Below are positions 25,116-37,000 of a stretch of 64,000 nucleotides of DNA, piece after piece. The translations under genes were made by a program, and so were the position numbers. The stretch's first letter is position 1. Each line of letters starts with the position of its first letter. The notes below the pieces were generated by a model. The model had not been told where the DNA came from, did no database searches, and saw nothing but the letters and a program-made list of their open reading frames with translations. Source of the DNA: Apus apus (lineage: Eukaryota; Chordata; Aves; Apodiformes; Apodidae); NCBI RefSeq assembly GCF_020740795.1, contig NC_067285.1, positions 39,964,511 to 40,028,510 of the forward strand, read 5' to 3'.

Positions 25116-28100
25116 CGGGAAGAACTTAAGACTTTGTTGGGTGAGGGAGGAGCAGTGGGAGGAAGAGGAGGAGGGATTCGGAGGAGGCAGGGGGAAAGCG
25201 CAGAGCTGAGGAAGGTGGAGTGAGTTGCAAAGGAGAAGGAAAGAGTGGGAGGGGAGAGCAACACCCAGAAGCTGATGCAGCCTGTTGGCATTGGAACTGC
25301 TCTACAGGCTTTGGCCTAACAGAACAGGGCCCAAAGCCATAGGCTGGAGGGAGCAGTGAAGACACATACTGGCTGCAGGGAGCTTGGATTGGAAAAGAGC
25401 TGAGAGGAAGAACCTCCCCTTCAGTGGGCGAAGAATGGACAGCAGGGCCAACCCAAAGCCATGCCGGGGAGGGCAGGCAGACAGTTTGGTGGCTGTGCAC
25501 TGGCTCTCAGGAACCGCAGGTCCCACAAACACAGAAACATCTCCAGGAAAGCAAAAAGCTGCTGCTGGGAACTGGCAGCCCAGGGGTCGAGTACGGCTCT
25601 GCCACCAGCTCTCACTGTGCACCTTCCATCAGTCCCCCCACCTCGCTGCCACCATTTCCCTACTAGGAGGTCAGTGATGAGGCGTGACAGGGACCCAGAC
25701 AGCAACCTCCCCGTGGCTCTCAGCCCCTGAAGTCTAACACACAAAACACTGGCTAAGCTGAGGCAAAAGCTCTTGGACAACCCTGAGGCACCTTTCACTC
25801 ACAGCCCTTGCATTTTCAGTGTTCTTAGACCCTACAAACAACACAACCAAACATGCTGCCACGGTGACATATTTCGCCAAGCACAGTGGCACTTGAGTTT
25901 CTCTCTTCACCAATATTACATTGCTTAAGGATAATTTTTTTTTATTATTCTGGGCCACACTCATGGTTTTGTTTGTAACCAGATCAATGCAGCCACATCT
26001 GCTGTCAAACATGGGAGCCTGCCAGTAACATGCACCAGCTTTCTGTACCAGCTCCTGCAACAGTCAAGAGTGGGTGTTACTTTAAAGCTGCCTGAGAAAA
26101 ATTCCATACCTTAAAAGAAAATGCTACTCTGTCTGGATACAGTTCTTATCTGGATGATTTGTGAGGCAGACTATGCTCCCTCTAAGTAAAAGGGAATATT
26201 TTTAGTGACACAATTAATATAAATGGAGCCATCCTGAAAGGCATTACAAGGAGTCTTGTTGCTCTGCGGTCCTGCATAAGCAGGCTAGAAGACTTTACAG
26301 CTCACAAAACACCAGGCCCATTTAAATGAAAAAGTGTCATGAAATACAAATGGAGAAAATGCTTGCAAAGCTGAACTGCCACAGTAACAATTGCTGTCTC
26401 TGAAATAAAAACTGGCTTTGGTTACTTGGGCAAACAAATGCAGTATGCCTAAGTACAGTCTCGGCACGCCATGTAAGCACCTGAGCTGTGATTTCTGTTA
26501 GTTGAGATCTAAAAATCCAAATGGACCTTCAACAGTAGTCACACGTTTGAATCTCAACCCTCATCTGAAGAAAAGCTGTTCTGAGGGAACCCAAGCTCTG
26601 TGGCCAAAGCCTCCCCTCGCTGCATCTTTACAGCTGCATCTGTCAAGTGTCTGCCCACTGTTCGTATGGAAAACCAGCAAAAGCACTTCCACTGCTCTCC
26701 CTGATCCTGCCCTTCCACCCTCCTCTTCACACCATTACCTTTGCTGACCTCAGGAGTTCACTAGGAAAGACATCACATCCTCAGACACCCTAAAAACCTC
26801 CTGGGGACTTGGCAATGAACCATGTATTGGACTAGCTGTACAACTCATTGCGTTTTATGGCTTGCTTAGAAAAACTGCCATTGCATTTATGCTGATGTAA
26901 GTCCAGAGTTAATCCAGTCCAATAGATTTAGATACCCCTCTGCTGAGCTGATGGGTTTGTGATCAGGTTTAGTGGTAGGTGACAAACTGACACACTGATG
27001 CAGCAACTAACAACCCTGGCCAGCGCTTTTCACGTGGTACAAGCCTTGCCCCACCTTCTGTCCTGCATATTTAACACTCGATGGCTTCCACAGACTATCC
27101 TACAAGTGAACGCAGGTTTGTCTTTTTTCTCATGAGCATCAGCCATTGCATGCACATCAGCATGAAAGGCATGCTAAGGGGTGAATGCACACTCTCTTAG
27201 CCCTCTGGGAAGTTCCCCAGAGTAATGCTAAGGTTTCAAAAGGACATGGTAGCAAAATTTTTATCTGAAAGACCACTTCATTGCCCTCAGTGAGGTTCTC
27301 CTCATATAGGGAAATCATCCTCCAGCAGTTAACTCTTCCTCTAATCCAACTTCCCTTTTTCTAATTTATCTACCCATAGTAGCCCATCAGTGTGCAGGAA
27401 AGCAACCTCACCCTTCAGCAGGTCAAACCTGTTTTGACATTGCCAAACCATCACCTCCCACCGCTGCAGACCTGTGTAAGGCTCTTGCCCCTCCTGAAGC
27501 AGGACAATGTACCTGGAACATTCAATAGAAATAAAAACTTTCTATGGAAAACAGACTTCTTTTTGAGGTAAAAGCAAAAAAGGTTAACTGCCATCCAGTA
27601 AGGTCAGATTATTCAACTGATTTGTACACAGGAATGCTTACATCTTCTAATTTAAGACCCCAAGAAAAGGACTGAAGCAGAGTATCTTTCCACCTCAGAA
27701 TGAATTTCCCCAACAAATCCAGGGTTGTGAGGGTTATGAGAAAAATACTTTAGACTGGAAAAGAAATCTGAGTAATTGAACCAAGTCTAGCTGCCACTGG
27801 CCAAACAAAACACAATCCATTCACTAACTGCAGCATTACAACACTTGGTAATCAAACTACAACTTGGAGCACACAACTATTGTAAAAGATCCTGCATCAC
27901 TTCTTAAAAAAATGAACACAAATAAAAAGGAAGAGATTTCTTACTATGTGTTCTGAAAAAGCAAAATGAAGCTTGCTAGTCTTAGGAGGTTTGAGCAAAG
28001 CTGACAGGTTAAAGCAGCTTCAATTTCTGGCTGCTGAGCAGCAGCAGGAAAGAAAAGCTGATGGAGTGCCTGCCTGCCTGCACGAGCTGCACAGTTGCTG

Positions 28101-29436
28101 GGGTGGGCCTGTAAGACCACGCATCCAAACAGGCTAATGTTCCCCTTACCAGCCAGATTGGTCAATTGGGATGACATATTTTGGGCATCTCTGCTTACTC
28201 AGTGACTGCAACTTGTACACCGTCCACAAATCCCCATCTGCATCTACAGATGGTCTACTTTTTTTTTTTTCCCTCCCCTTTTTTTCTCCATTGTGTGTAA
28301 CAGCTCTTTGAGGTTGCAGAGCTGTGGGTTTACTGTATTTTGCTACAGAAGCCAGGCAGACATGAAATTCAACCAAAGAAAGGAAAACCCAGATTCTCTA
28401 ACTGCAACACTGTCCAGCCTGTGTTGTCAAAAACCTGTTATGTGCTTCAAGCTGACATACAAAGCACAACCTAACAGCAGCATTTACTTAAACACTGATG
28501 TACATTTGTTATAGCACAGACCAGAAAAAATCCTGCAGAGTTTTCAACTATATGATCTTTCTTTTTACTTTAGTGTTTAATATTCTTTATTTCAGACTTT
28601 GTAAAATACCCTCTTTTTCTGCAGTTCATAAGATTTACCCAAACCTGGGGATGCTTTACAAAGCCTGGAAGATGTGGTAAAATGCCAAAAGCAAACAGAG
28701 CTCCAGTTTTGTTTGTGCTGCAGAATATCTGTCTTTTTACATTTCCCCATTCCTAACTCTCTATTTTCTTCTTTAGTATTAAATAGTGATACTCAGAAGA
28801 TGGAAAAGACCTGTTTCACCACTCAACCAGTTTCATTTTGCTTAAGCTCTAATGAAACTGGACGAAACCCAGGGGAAACAAGTTAAATACAGAAGATTAA
28901 AGAAACCTTCTTTGTATATACATATACTCACACATACACAGCTTCTTCTGAAAGGAGGGGTTGGTTTACCTACATACAAGTACCTAATCCTGGGCAGTTA
29001 GTACTGTCTACCACATTATTCTCAAGGCCGAGGGCTTTTGCCTAGGGATTTGATATTTTTCATTGTTGTTGCTGTTATTGTTAACCTCAAAGAAAACAAT
29101 AAGGATTCAGATCCTAACCACACTCCAGTTCTGCAAAAGACTAGACATGAGTTTACATTTTAATGGAGGCAAATTAAAGTCTTGTGCTCCCTCAACTTTG
29201 AGCTTTGCTCCTATATCAGCTCCCTGCTGTGTAAAACTGAGCATATGAGCTGATACACAGAGGATCACTTGTTCAGACTTTTCTACAGTGCCTAAGACTG
29301 CAGTACCTAAATACTTCTCTGTCAAGGAAGTAGCATCAGGCATGGCATAGGTGATTTTTTTTTCTTTACAAACTAATTCTACATCCTGTGCCTCTTGCCG
29401 AGAAGCACCAAGCTTCATGGGGAATCACACTTCAAG
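25116..29436. other. Intergenic sequence without recognisable gene
   Basis: A GC-richer patch (25,120-25,740) yields several overlapping frames on both strands but no recognisable domain. The part at 26,140-26,470 is AT-rich and repeat-free (ACAATTAATATAAATGGAGC, CCATTTAAATG) and could be regulatory. The rest shows nothing recognisable apart from a T run near 28,258-28,272. Confidence 0.5.
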
Positions 29437-29754
29437 AAAAGCTGAGGAAGGACTTTTGACAAGGGCTTGTAGTGAGAGGACAAGGGGGAATGGATTAAAA
29501 TTGGAAGGGGAGAGATTTAGGATAGATATCAGGGGGAAATTCTTTGCTGTGAGGGTGGTGAGACCCTGGCCCAGGTTGCCCAGGGAAGCTGTGGCTGCCC
29601 CATCCCTGGCAGTGTTGAAGGGCAGGTTGGATGGGGCTTGGAGCAGCCTGGGCTGGTGAGAGGTGTCCCTGCCCATATAGGGGGTGGGAAAAAGATGATC
29701 TTTAAAGGTTCCTTCCAACCCAGATCAGCCTGGGATTTTATGATTCTGTGACAC
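29437..29754 (+). mobile_element. CR1 LINE 3' fragment
   Basis: Plus-strand translation gives ACSERTRGNGLKLEGERF followed by a RPWPRLPREAV stretch, which is the CR1 ORF2 C-terminus, and then the 3'UTR ending in TGATTCTGTGAC. It is 5'-truncated. The subfamily appears to differ from the 9.9 kb and 43.5 kb copies. Confidence 0.92.
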
Positions 29755-30785
29755 AGAGCAGTACCCCCTGCAGTCCCTTTACCCATTGGGGTCCACAACA
29801 GCTTTTGTGAGACCTTTTGTTTTATGCAGACTACCCAAGCCCTTCACAGCTTAGCTGGTAAAGTTAGGCCACTTACTTCGTTTCCCAGCAGTTTGATTTT
29901 GACACTGCATTTTCCAGGACCAGCCTTGCTAGGTGTTTGCTCCTTTTTTGCTCCTTTCACTCCAGGGCAGGCTGAATTTGCAACCATATATGTGCATACT
30001 TCTTATTGCAGGATGCCACTGCCATTGCCAAGGTCCAAGTTACTCTCATGTAACACCTTCCCCTTTATACTATAAATTTATCTTTTCCTTTGTGTATACT
30101 GGAATGTCCTGGACTTGTAGAGCCCACTTGGAGCACCCTTAGTGAAATTTAATTTACATTAGCCCAACTCTGAAAATACATTTTATATGATATTTTGCCA
30201 GCTGGGCCCAAAACTATTAATCCATTTTTAAAGTAAGAACCATTTTGTTTTTAATCACACACTTCTATTTTGAGTTGGGTGCACTGTAATCCATGGAGTT
30301 CTGTAATTTTCCACCTCATTTATTCTGGATTTAATGAGCTGGTAATAATGTATATTTCCAGCTGAAATGACTGCTTGAAATGTGGAGCAGAAAGTCACAA
30401 AAGTAAAGAACTTGAGGAGGGAACATTGCTGCCTGAAGTTTTGTGGAAATAAAATCAAACAACATGAAGACATGGAAGATTCATGATCAATCAGCCAGAT
30501 ATCACAGAGTGAAAACCATGGTTAACTGCCAATTTTTCTTTTTTAATGTTTTTTAAAAATTATTCTTAGTACTAATTGCTGTGCAAGGCTGGACCACTGA
30601 AGGAGTCTTAATGCACCTCAGTAAAGCATCAATTACAGCTATGGTTTCTAATAGCAAAAGGGAAATCCTCTCTTCATTAAAGCCTTTGGCCCAACTCTCA
30701 TTGAAATCAGACAAGGAAGACCCAGACAACGAGTCTCTAAAGTTAAACTCCTATCTTTTACTTGGGCAGCTCTCTGCAACCAGCA
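29755..30785. other. Spacer between two CR1 copies
   Basis: No gene recognised. The 30,140-30,470 part is AT-rich with several TAAT cores (CTATTAATCC, TTTAATCACAC, GGATTTAATGAGC, GGTAATAATG) and no repeats, so it is a weak candidate noncoding element. Confidence 0.45.
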
Positions 30786-30978
30786 GCTCTGAAAGACACT
30801 TGAAATGGGCATTGGAATGGACTTCCCAGGGAAGTGGTGGAGGCACCGTCCCTGGAGATGTTCAAGGAAAAGCTGGATGTGGCACTTAGTGCCACGGTCT
30901 GGAGATGTGGTGGTGTCAAGTCATAGGCTGGACTTGCTGATCTTAAAGGTCTTTTCTAGCCTGGGTGATTCTGTGAAA
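30786..30978 (+). mobile_element. CR1 LINE 3' fragment, divergent subfamily
   Basis: The stretch CCAGGGAAGTGGTGGAGGCA, a following CCTGGAGATGTTCAAGGAAA and the terminal GGGTGATTCTGTGA are the diagnostic end of CR1 ORF2 and 3'UTR on the plus strand. The copy is short and more divergent than the neighbour at 29.4 kb. Confidence 0.85.
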
Positions 30979-33900
30979 ATTAGGCCACAATGAGATGTAA
31001 AAATATGAGGCACTGCTTTATATCCTGCAGTGTACTCTCAAGTACATGTCATTTCTGTCATGGCTTGCAGGTACAAACTGCTCCTCCTCTGCTCCCAAAA
31101 GGCATCAAATTTGTTCGTAAGCTGTAGCAACCACAAATTTCACATGTTAAATGCATGTTTATGTCTGCTCCCTCTGGGCAGGTACCATTGACACTGTCAT
31201 GTCCTTAAACCATCAAAATCCTTTTCTGGTTTGCCAAAAATTAGATATTTACAAAGTAGCTTTGCTTCATATGAAAATTCACGGGGTTTTCATCTTGTTT
31301 AGTTTGAAAATAATAAAAAAGCTGCATCTTCTTGTATAGCATATTTTAAAAACAGTAATAAGTATAAAAGCAACCCAGTTCTCTTTTCTTTGCGAGCTCC
31401 ACCAGGTGCCAGAAAAAAGGGAGTATTTACAGCAGCTGTGTTAGATAACCATGTTCACTGCTAGGACACACAAGCCACATGTTGTGCTTCAGGCACTGCT
31501 ACTCCAGCAAGGATCTAGCCTAGTCAGTTCTGGGTCATCTAGATCTCACCAGGAACCTTGGCAAAACAACTAGTCTGTCTCTTCAACAGTGAAACTGCTC
31601 TTAAAGGTGATGTTTAAAATATCAGTTTAAATGTTACATTCACAGTCCTGCTCTGCAAACTGCACACACAAACTGATTAGTCAAAGACATTTTCCCCTAT
31701 AATTAGATTCACCCTTCAGTTTAAAAAAAAAAAAACAAAACACAAAACTCATAAGGAAAAAAAAGTCATGTGGTATATTTTCACTGCTGTACACAGAGAG
31801 CTGTGAATAATGTGGTTGTGCTAATTGGTACCCATTAGGACACTGAATCAGAATCCCACTGCCCCAAACAGGCTGCCTTTTCCTGATAATTATAATGCTT
31901 GGAAGCGACCCCCCAACAATTTCGGGGCTAATCACAGAGAATCCCATTTATAGTATAATGTTGAATTATTCAAAAAGCTAATGAAATTCTAGGAAACATC
32001 AGATGCAGCAGGTACATGAAGATAATTTTGTTTTTATAACCAATTTCAGTCAGATAAATACTAGAATCCTTTCCAATTTTCCCCCCATGAAACTAAAGTG
32101 TCACTGAGATTTACAGCCCCCTCAAGTTCTCTTTTCAGAGGAACATTCATTTACATAAACAGATAATCCCAGATAAAAATTTCCATTAGACAAAGGTGAA
32201 ATGGATCAATTTTCTCTGCCAAGACAAATCTTAAATCTTGAACAGATAGGGTCATTATTACACCAGGCCCATTTCAGAAATAATGTATTAAAAAAAATCA
32301 GCCGATAGCAGCCATTTCCAGCTTTCCAATTATCTTTAAGAAAAGCTTATTCTGTGGACAATAAAGCACATTACTGCACAATATGATACAGTCCATAAAG
32401 ATCACAATGTTTTATGAAAGGTTAAAGAAAGCTCAGCACATTTAGGGGAATGTCATAACCCACAAAGTCTTTCAAGTCTTAACTGAATCCACGCACAGGC
32501 TGTGCAAATATTGTGCCACGGTTTACAGTGCTCCCCTCCTGATATCAAAACAGTGCACTAGGAAGCATATGGCACCCCGGTTCCACCTTGGAAATCAGGT
32601 ATTCATGTGCCATAAAATGGAAAGTAAAGGAGGTGCTGGCACAGCTCTCCTTCCTCCGAGGAGGAAGTGAATTCACCCATCCCTACTTTATGTGCTAGAG
32701 AGGAAGAGATGGAAGCTTACGAGCACTTGCCAAACCACGGGGTCCCTCTGCCCTTGTCTTCAGGATCAAATGGCTCTCCTCGACTCACAGGGACATCTGA
32801 CCACACAAAGAAGCATGCAGGAAGGTCACTGTCCATCTCGTCTGGCACATTGCCCCTTCCCTCTCCACCTGCACCCCCAAGCTGGTTTGGGTGTTACCAC
32901 AGCAGAAGCAAAAGCGCAGCTTGTCCTCCCCATCACTTGCCCCCTCGCTCCCCACTGGTGGGATCCCGTGCTCCCCACCAGCCCCTGCAGCCCTTGGTGC
33001 AATGCCAGAGCACAGCAACCAGCTGGCCCAGAGCTCCAGAGAGGGAACACAGCAAAGCCAGGCAGCTAAGGCAGGAATACCCTCCTGTGGCACAAGGGAC
33101 CATGCTCCTCCAGTGCCACACGAGTTGGTCAGGCCTCTGGGAATAAAGTTTATGAGGGGTGACAGCAGCAAGGGGAAAGTGTTGGCAATCACTGCCTAAT
33201 AGACACAGCCATCAACTCATTTTTTCATCTAAAAAGGAATCAGATTTATTTGCCATTTAACTAACTGTCCCTTGCAGACATCACGTGAGGAGCAGGGATA
33301 GCAAGGATATAGGCCTGAGTGAAGCCTGGCTAGAGGCAAGAAATAAGATCCCATCATAAGAGAGAACCTGCAGGAAGGCTTTATACAGGTCAGTGCCAAA
33401 TCCAAGCCTACAGAGCACTGAGCCCTCTCATCATTTAAGGGGATAAGGCTGCAGGAATGAATCTCTGGGAGAGCTTTAGAGACCACAGCACTTTAGGTCT
33501 ATAGATGTGATGTCACTAGCTCTGAAATATGAGAAGCAGGAATTACCTGGAAAATAAGTGGAAACTAACAGCCACATCTGGATGTGCTTTTCCAAAGTCT
33601 GTCCCTGTACCATAGTGTAAGGCAAAGTTACTTTCACTCCTTGGCAACACAAGACGTCACTTCAACTGTCTTCACCTGAGCTGGGATCCAATTCAGTGAC
33701 TATGTCTCACATCTTTAAAGGGGGTTCCTTTAATGGTTGTCTTGTGATGGGGTCTTTTGGACTGAAAGCCCAGTGGAACAGAGGCTGCTGGCTGCCATTT
33801 GCCCTTACAGCTGCCAGCACTCAGGATCCCTGGTTTATCTTCTGTCTGGTCATCATCCAATAGAAAACTACTAAGGAACAGCAACTCATTCACCTCTGGA

Positions 33901-34033
33901 AGGGAAGCCACCATCCATCGAAATGCAAGGATGATGTCAATCTGCACAAGAAATGTTCAAGCTTCTCTTCAAGACTCTTCTCGTTTAGCTTCTTTCAGAA
34001 TTTGATTCAGACATTGACCTAGAGGTCAGTTTC
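30979..34033. other. Intergenic sequence without recognisable gene
   Basis: Outside the candidate noncoding element at 31,640-32,520, no gene is recognised. A GC-richer patch at 32,640-33,190 gives overlapping frames of 125-159 codons on both strands without recognisable domains, splice context or a convincing ATG start. Confidence 0.5.
31640..32520. promoter_or_regulatory. Candidate conserved noncoding element cluster
   Basis: Nearly 900 bases of AT-rich, repeat-poor DNA carry many ATTA/TAAT cores (GCTAATTGGTACCCATTAGG, CCTGATAATTATAATGC, GGGGCTAATCACAG, TTCCAATTATC) plus a CAATATGATAC-type stretch. In gene deserts beside developmental genes this texture is typical of clustered enhancers. 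Not demonstrated here. Confidence 0.3.
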
Positions 34034-34095
34034 TTTCATCATTTTGGTTGGAAAAGACCTCTAAGATCACCATCCTAACAAGCAACTGCTAAAAC
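34034..34095 (-). mobile_element. Short CR1 3' tail
   Basis: TTTGGTTGGAAAAGACCTCT followed by AAGATCACCATCC is the reverse complement of the CR1 3'UTR end. Only the last 60 or so bases survive. Confidence 0.65.
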
Positions 34096-37000
34096 AGAGA
34101 CAGATCATGGTTCTCTCTCTAGGACCCCATTCCCCAAAGCTAATATTCATTGCTTCTATACTTGAACCCCTCTGATAGGAAGCGATGCACCCTCAGAAGT
34201 TGCCCCGTTCATAGGGGGGAAAATGGAGCACTATGAATCTTTGTGACAGCTAACTCGTTCTGGAAGAACTGGTCTCATGGAGCAAACATTTGTACTTGTG
34301 AAAATAAGATTTCTTTACTCAGTCTAGCCATCAAAAATAGAGAGAGCTGTCTGGAATATCTAACCGCTGGTGAACCAAATCACCACATGACCAATAATTA
34401 AAGTTTACTCCTGTATTGCTGGAAACCTAAGTACTTTTTGCTGAACACCAGAAATAAAACCCTGACATTATGCAACTAAACAATTATACCATTCAATATA
34501 GCTATCTCTCCAGGTCATTAGCTGGATGTCAGCACTGATGTTGAATGAAACTATACACACTGTAAAAGATCTGGTCAGATTTTTCAAGCAATGTTTGGGC
34601 TTCTCTTTCTGTCCTATAGGAACAGGACAGAAAACCCGCTGCTGCCTTCTACAACTTGAAACTAGTTGCACACTATTAAAAGAATCACTTTGTGCAGAAT
34701 TTCTGAATTACTAAGGTGATTTTCTGCAAAGTAAACAGAAGCCCTAGTGGTGAACTTAATTACTTACAAATAATAACAGAAAATAGATCTGTTCTATCCC
34801 ACCACAAATAGCAAAAAGCTCAACAACATGTTTTCAACTCTATATTTGGTCCAACATGCTTCTAAATAAATCAAGATAATTGTTGTAACCCAGGAAAAAC
34901 AAAAACAATACAACTAAGCAGGTTTTTACCGTTTTTACCAATACAACTATGCTAAGTCAAGTTGAATTTCAGTTGAATTTCAGTTGGCTGAAGACACAGA
35001 AATCACATTAAAAAATTATTTTTTATTTTCTAAAGTGCCAGGCAATAGGACTAAAGCTGTCAGGCACAAAAGTCAGCATGGCTTCAGTAAACAGACACTT
35101 GTCGTTCACTACAAGACAGCACATGCCTGTCTTCATCATTTTAGAAAATGGCTTTAATTTTGAGCTCAGAAAATCATCCCAAGTAGAGAGCCATACTTCC
35201 TTTAACTGTTACAGGGAAGTTTTTTTTAATGTGTGGAATACTTACTATTGAAAGTGCTGGTGTACCAGTCGTAACATCTAATGATGTGGAGATTGTTGCC
35301 TTATAAAATTCACAGCTGGGTAGCTACATGGCTCAAGGCTACAAACTATTTTAAAATCCAGTGTTTTAGGAGGGAGAATGTTTATTAAAACATTTTGGCC
35401 ATTAAAAATATATGACATATCATTGGTCATTCCATGTGATGCAGTGCCAGTCCTTTTTTAGGCAGTCCACTTGGGATGACTGCTGGAAACCCAACAAGCA
35501 AGTTTGACAAGTCCACATCCTAATAATTTACTAGTCTGTGAAAGACAGACAGATAGACAGAAATAAAGAAAAAAAAAAAAAAGCATTCCAGCAGCCTGAA
35601 ACTCACCAGTGCCCCTCACGTAGCATGCCCAGAATGTGCTCTCATATGCAGCCACAGTTGGTCTCCTCAAGCTAACAATCAGAGACTGGCATTCAAAAAG
35701 GACATAATTGCTTGATCTCCTCATGTCATGGAAGAATACAGAAGTTGTACTGAAATAATAATGAGGCTGTAGATCTCTTGTTTGTTTTTTTTGGAAATGT
35801 GGTGGAGAGAGTAATGCTGATAAATATTCTTTCAGCAGTTCTACAGGTATTTGGCATCTGCTTCCATGAGCTGATGGATGTCTTAATGTAAAGAAAACAA
35901 AGATGAGAACTATGAGGCTAAACAAAAACATAAAAATCACCATCTCTTCTACCATTCATCCACCTGCATTATGTAAGGACAGCCTTTGGTACTCCACAGG
36001 AAGAATCCCAGTTTTCCCAGGTGAAACTCTCTCTCAAACAAGTATAGAAGCAAGTGACCAAATTCATCATCTGACCCCACCTTCAAAACAGCTAGTGTGT
36101 CTGCAATCAGTATTGGAGCAAACTATCTGAAAAATTCTGGCAAAAAGTTGATACACGTGGGATACAGGGAGACAGACATGCAGTCAAAGTCATCTACTCT
36201 CCCAGGTTATTTGCTGGTCATCCTGCTTCTCCCTTTCACTCTGGTTGGAAGCAGCAGGTCTCTCTGTGAGCCAAGAACCACCACAGGCATTCCCAGCCAT
36301 GTTTCAGTCTGGCATTTCCCTACTGCAGCAGCACAGACAACAAGGCCAAGCAGGAACTAAAGTCTCACTCCCTGAACCTCTGGCACAGATTCTGGATACC
36401 AAAGGGAAGCTTGTGGGGTGAGAATGAGAGCAGACTGGACTACCTGAATGGAGAAGTCCTATTACAAGAAGGATGGCAGGTCCCCAGATCAAAGGTGACA
36501 ACTGAGTTCTGTTTGGTCTTTAACCCTGTCATGCCCACCTAGCCTTCTCACCATTGGTAGCTACCTGCTCTTCCTACTCAAGACACAGAAGAGAAGGTCG
36601 AGTACAGAATAGACAGACCTCCCTCAACAGATGTTAAAATGGTTTTCCTACCACAGCAGATGTTTCCTCAGCCAAGTTCAAGGGGGGATGCACACAAATA
36701 TGCTCAGGGGACCCAAGAAAGCACAGCATATCCAGTAGGTCTCTGGTTTTACAAGATGCCAGCTAAGCCTTTGCTTTGGACTTCAGCAAAAAAACCACCA
36801 TGTTTATAGCTGAAACAAAAATGTCACCATTGCTAACAACCAGGAAAATAAACCTGACCTCATCATGCATCGCCTGGTATGACAAGGCATGGATACTGTT
36901 ATTCATACTGTACAAATTTTTCAAAAATGCCAGCCTTTCCTAATGATACTAAAGTGATTGAAAATTAAAGCGGGTTCTGAGCAGGGAAGCGACTCTATTA

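Noticed and set aside
25126-25798. Overlapping 80-125 codon frames on both strands
   Set aside because: Same reasoning: local GC content, no domain, no supporting gene structure.
32667-33199. Overlapping 100-159 codon frames on both strands
   Set aside because: A GC-richer patch keeps several frames open; no ATG in good context for the longest, no splice pattern, no recognisable domain.
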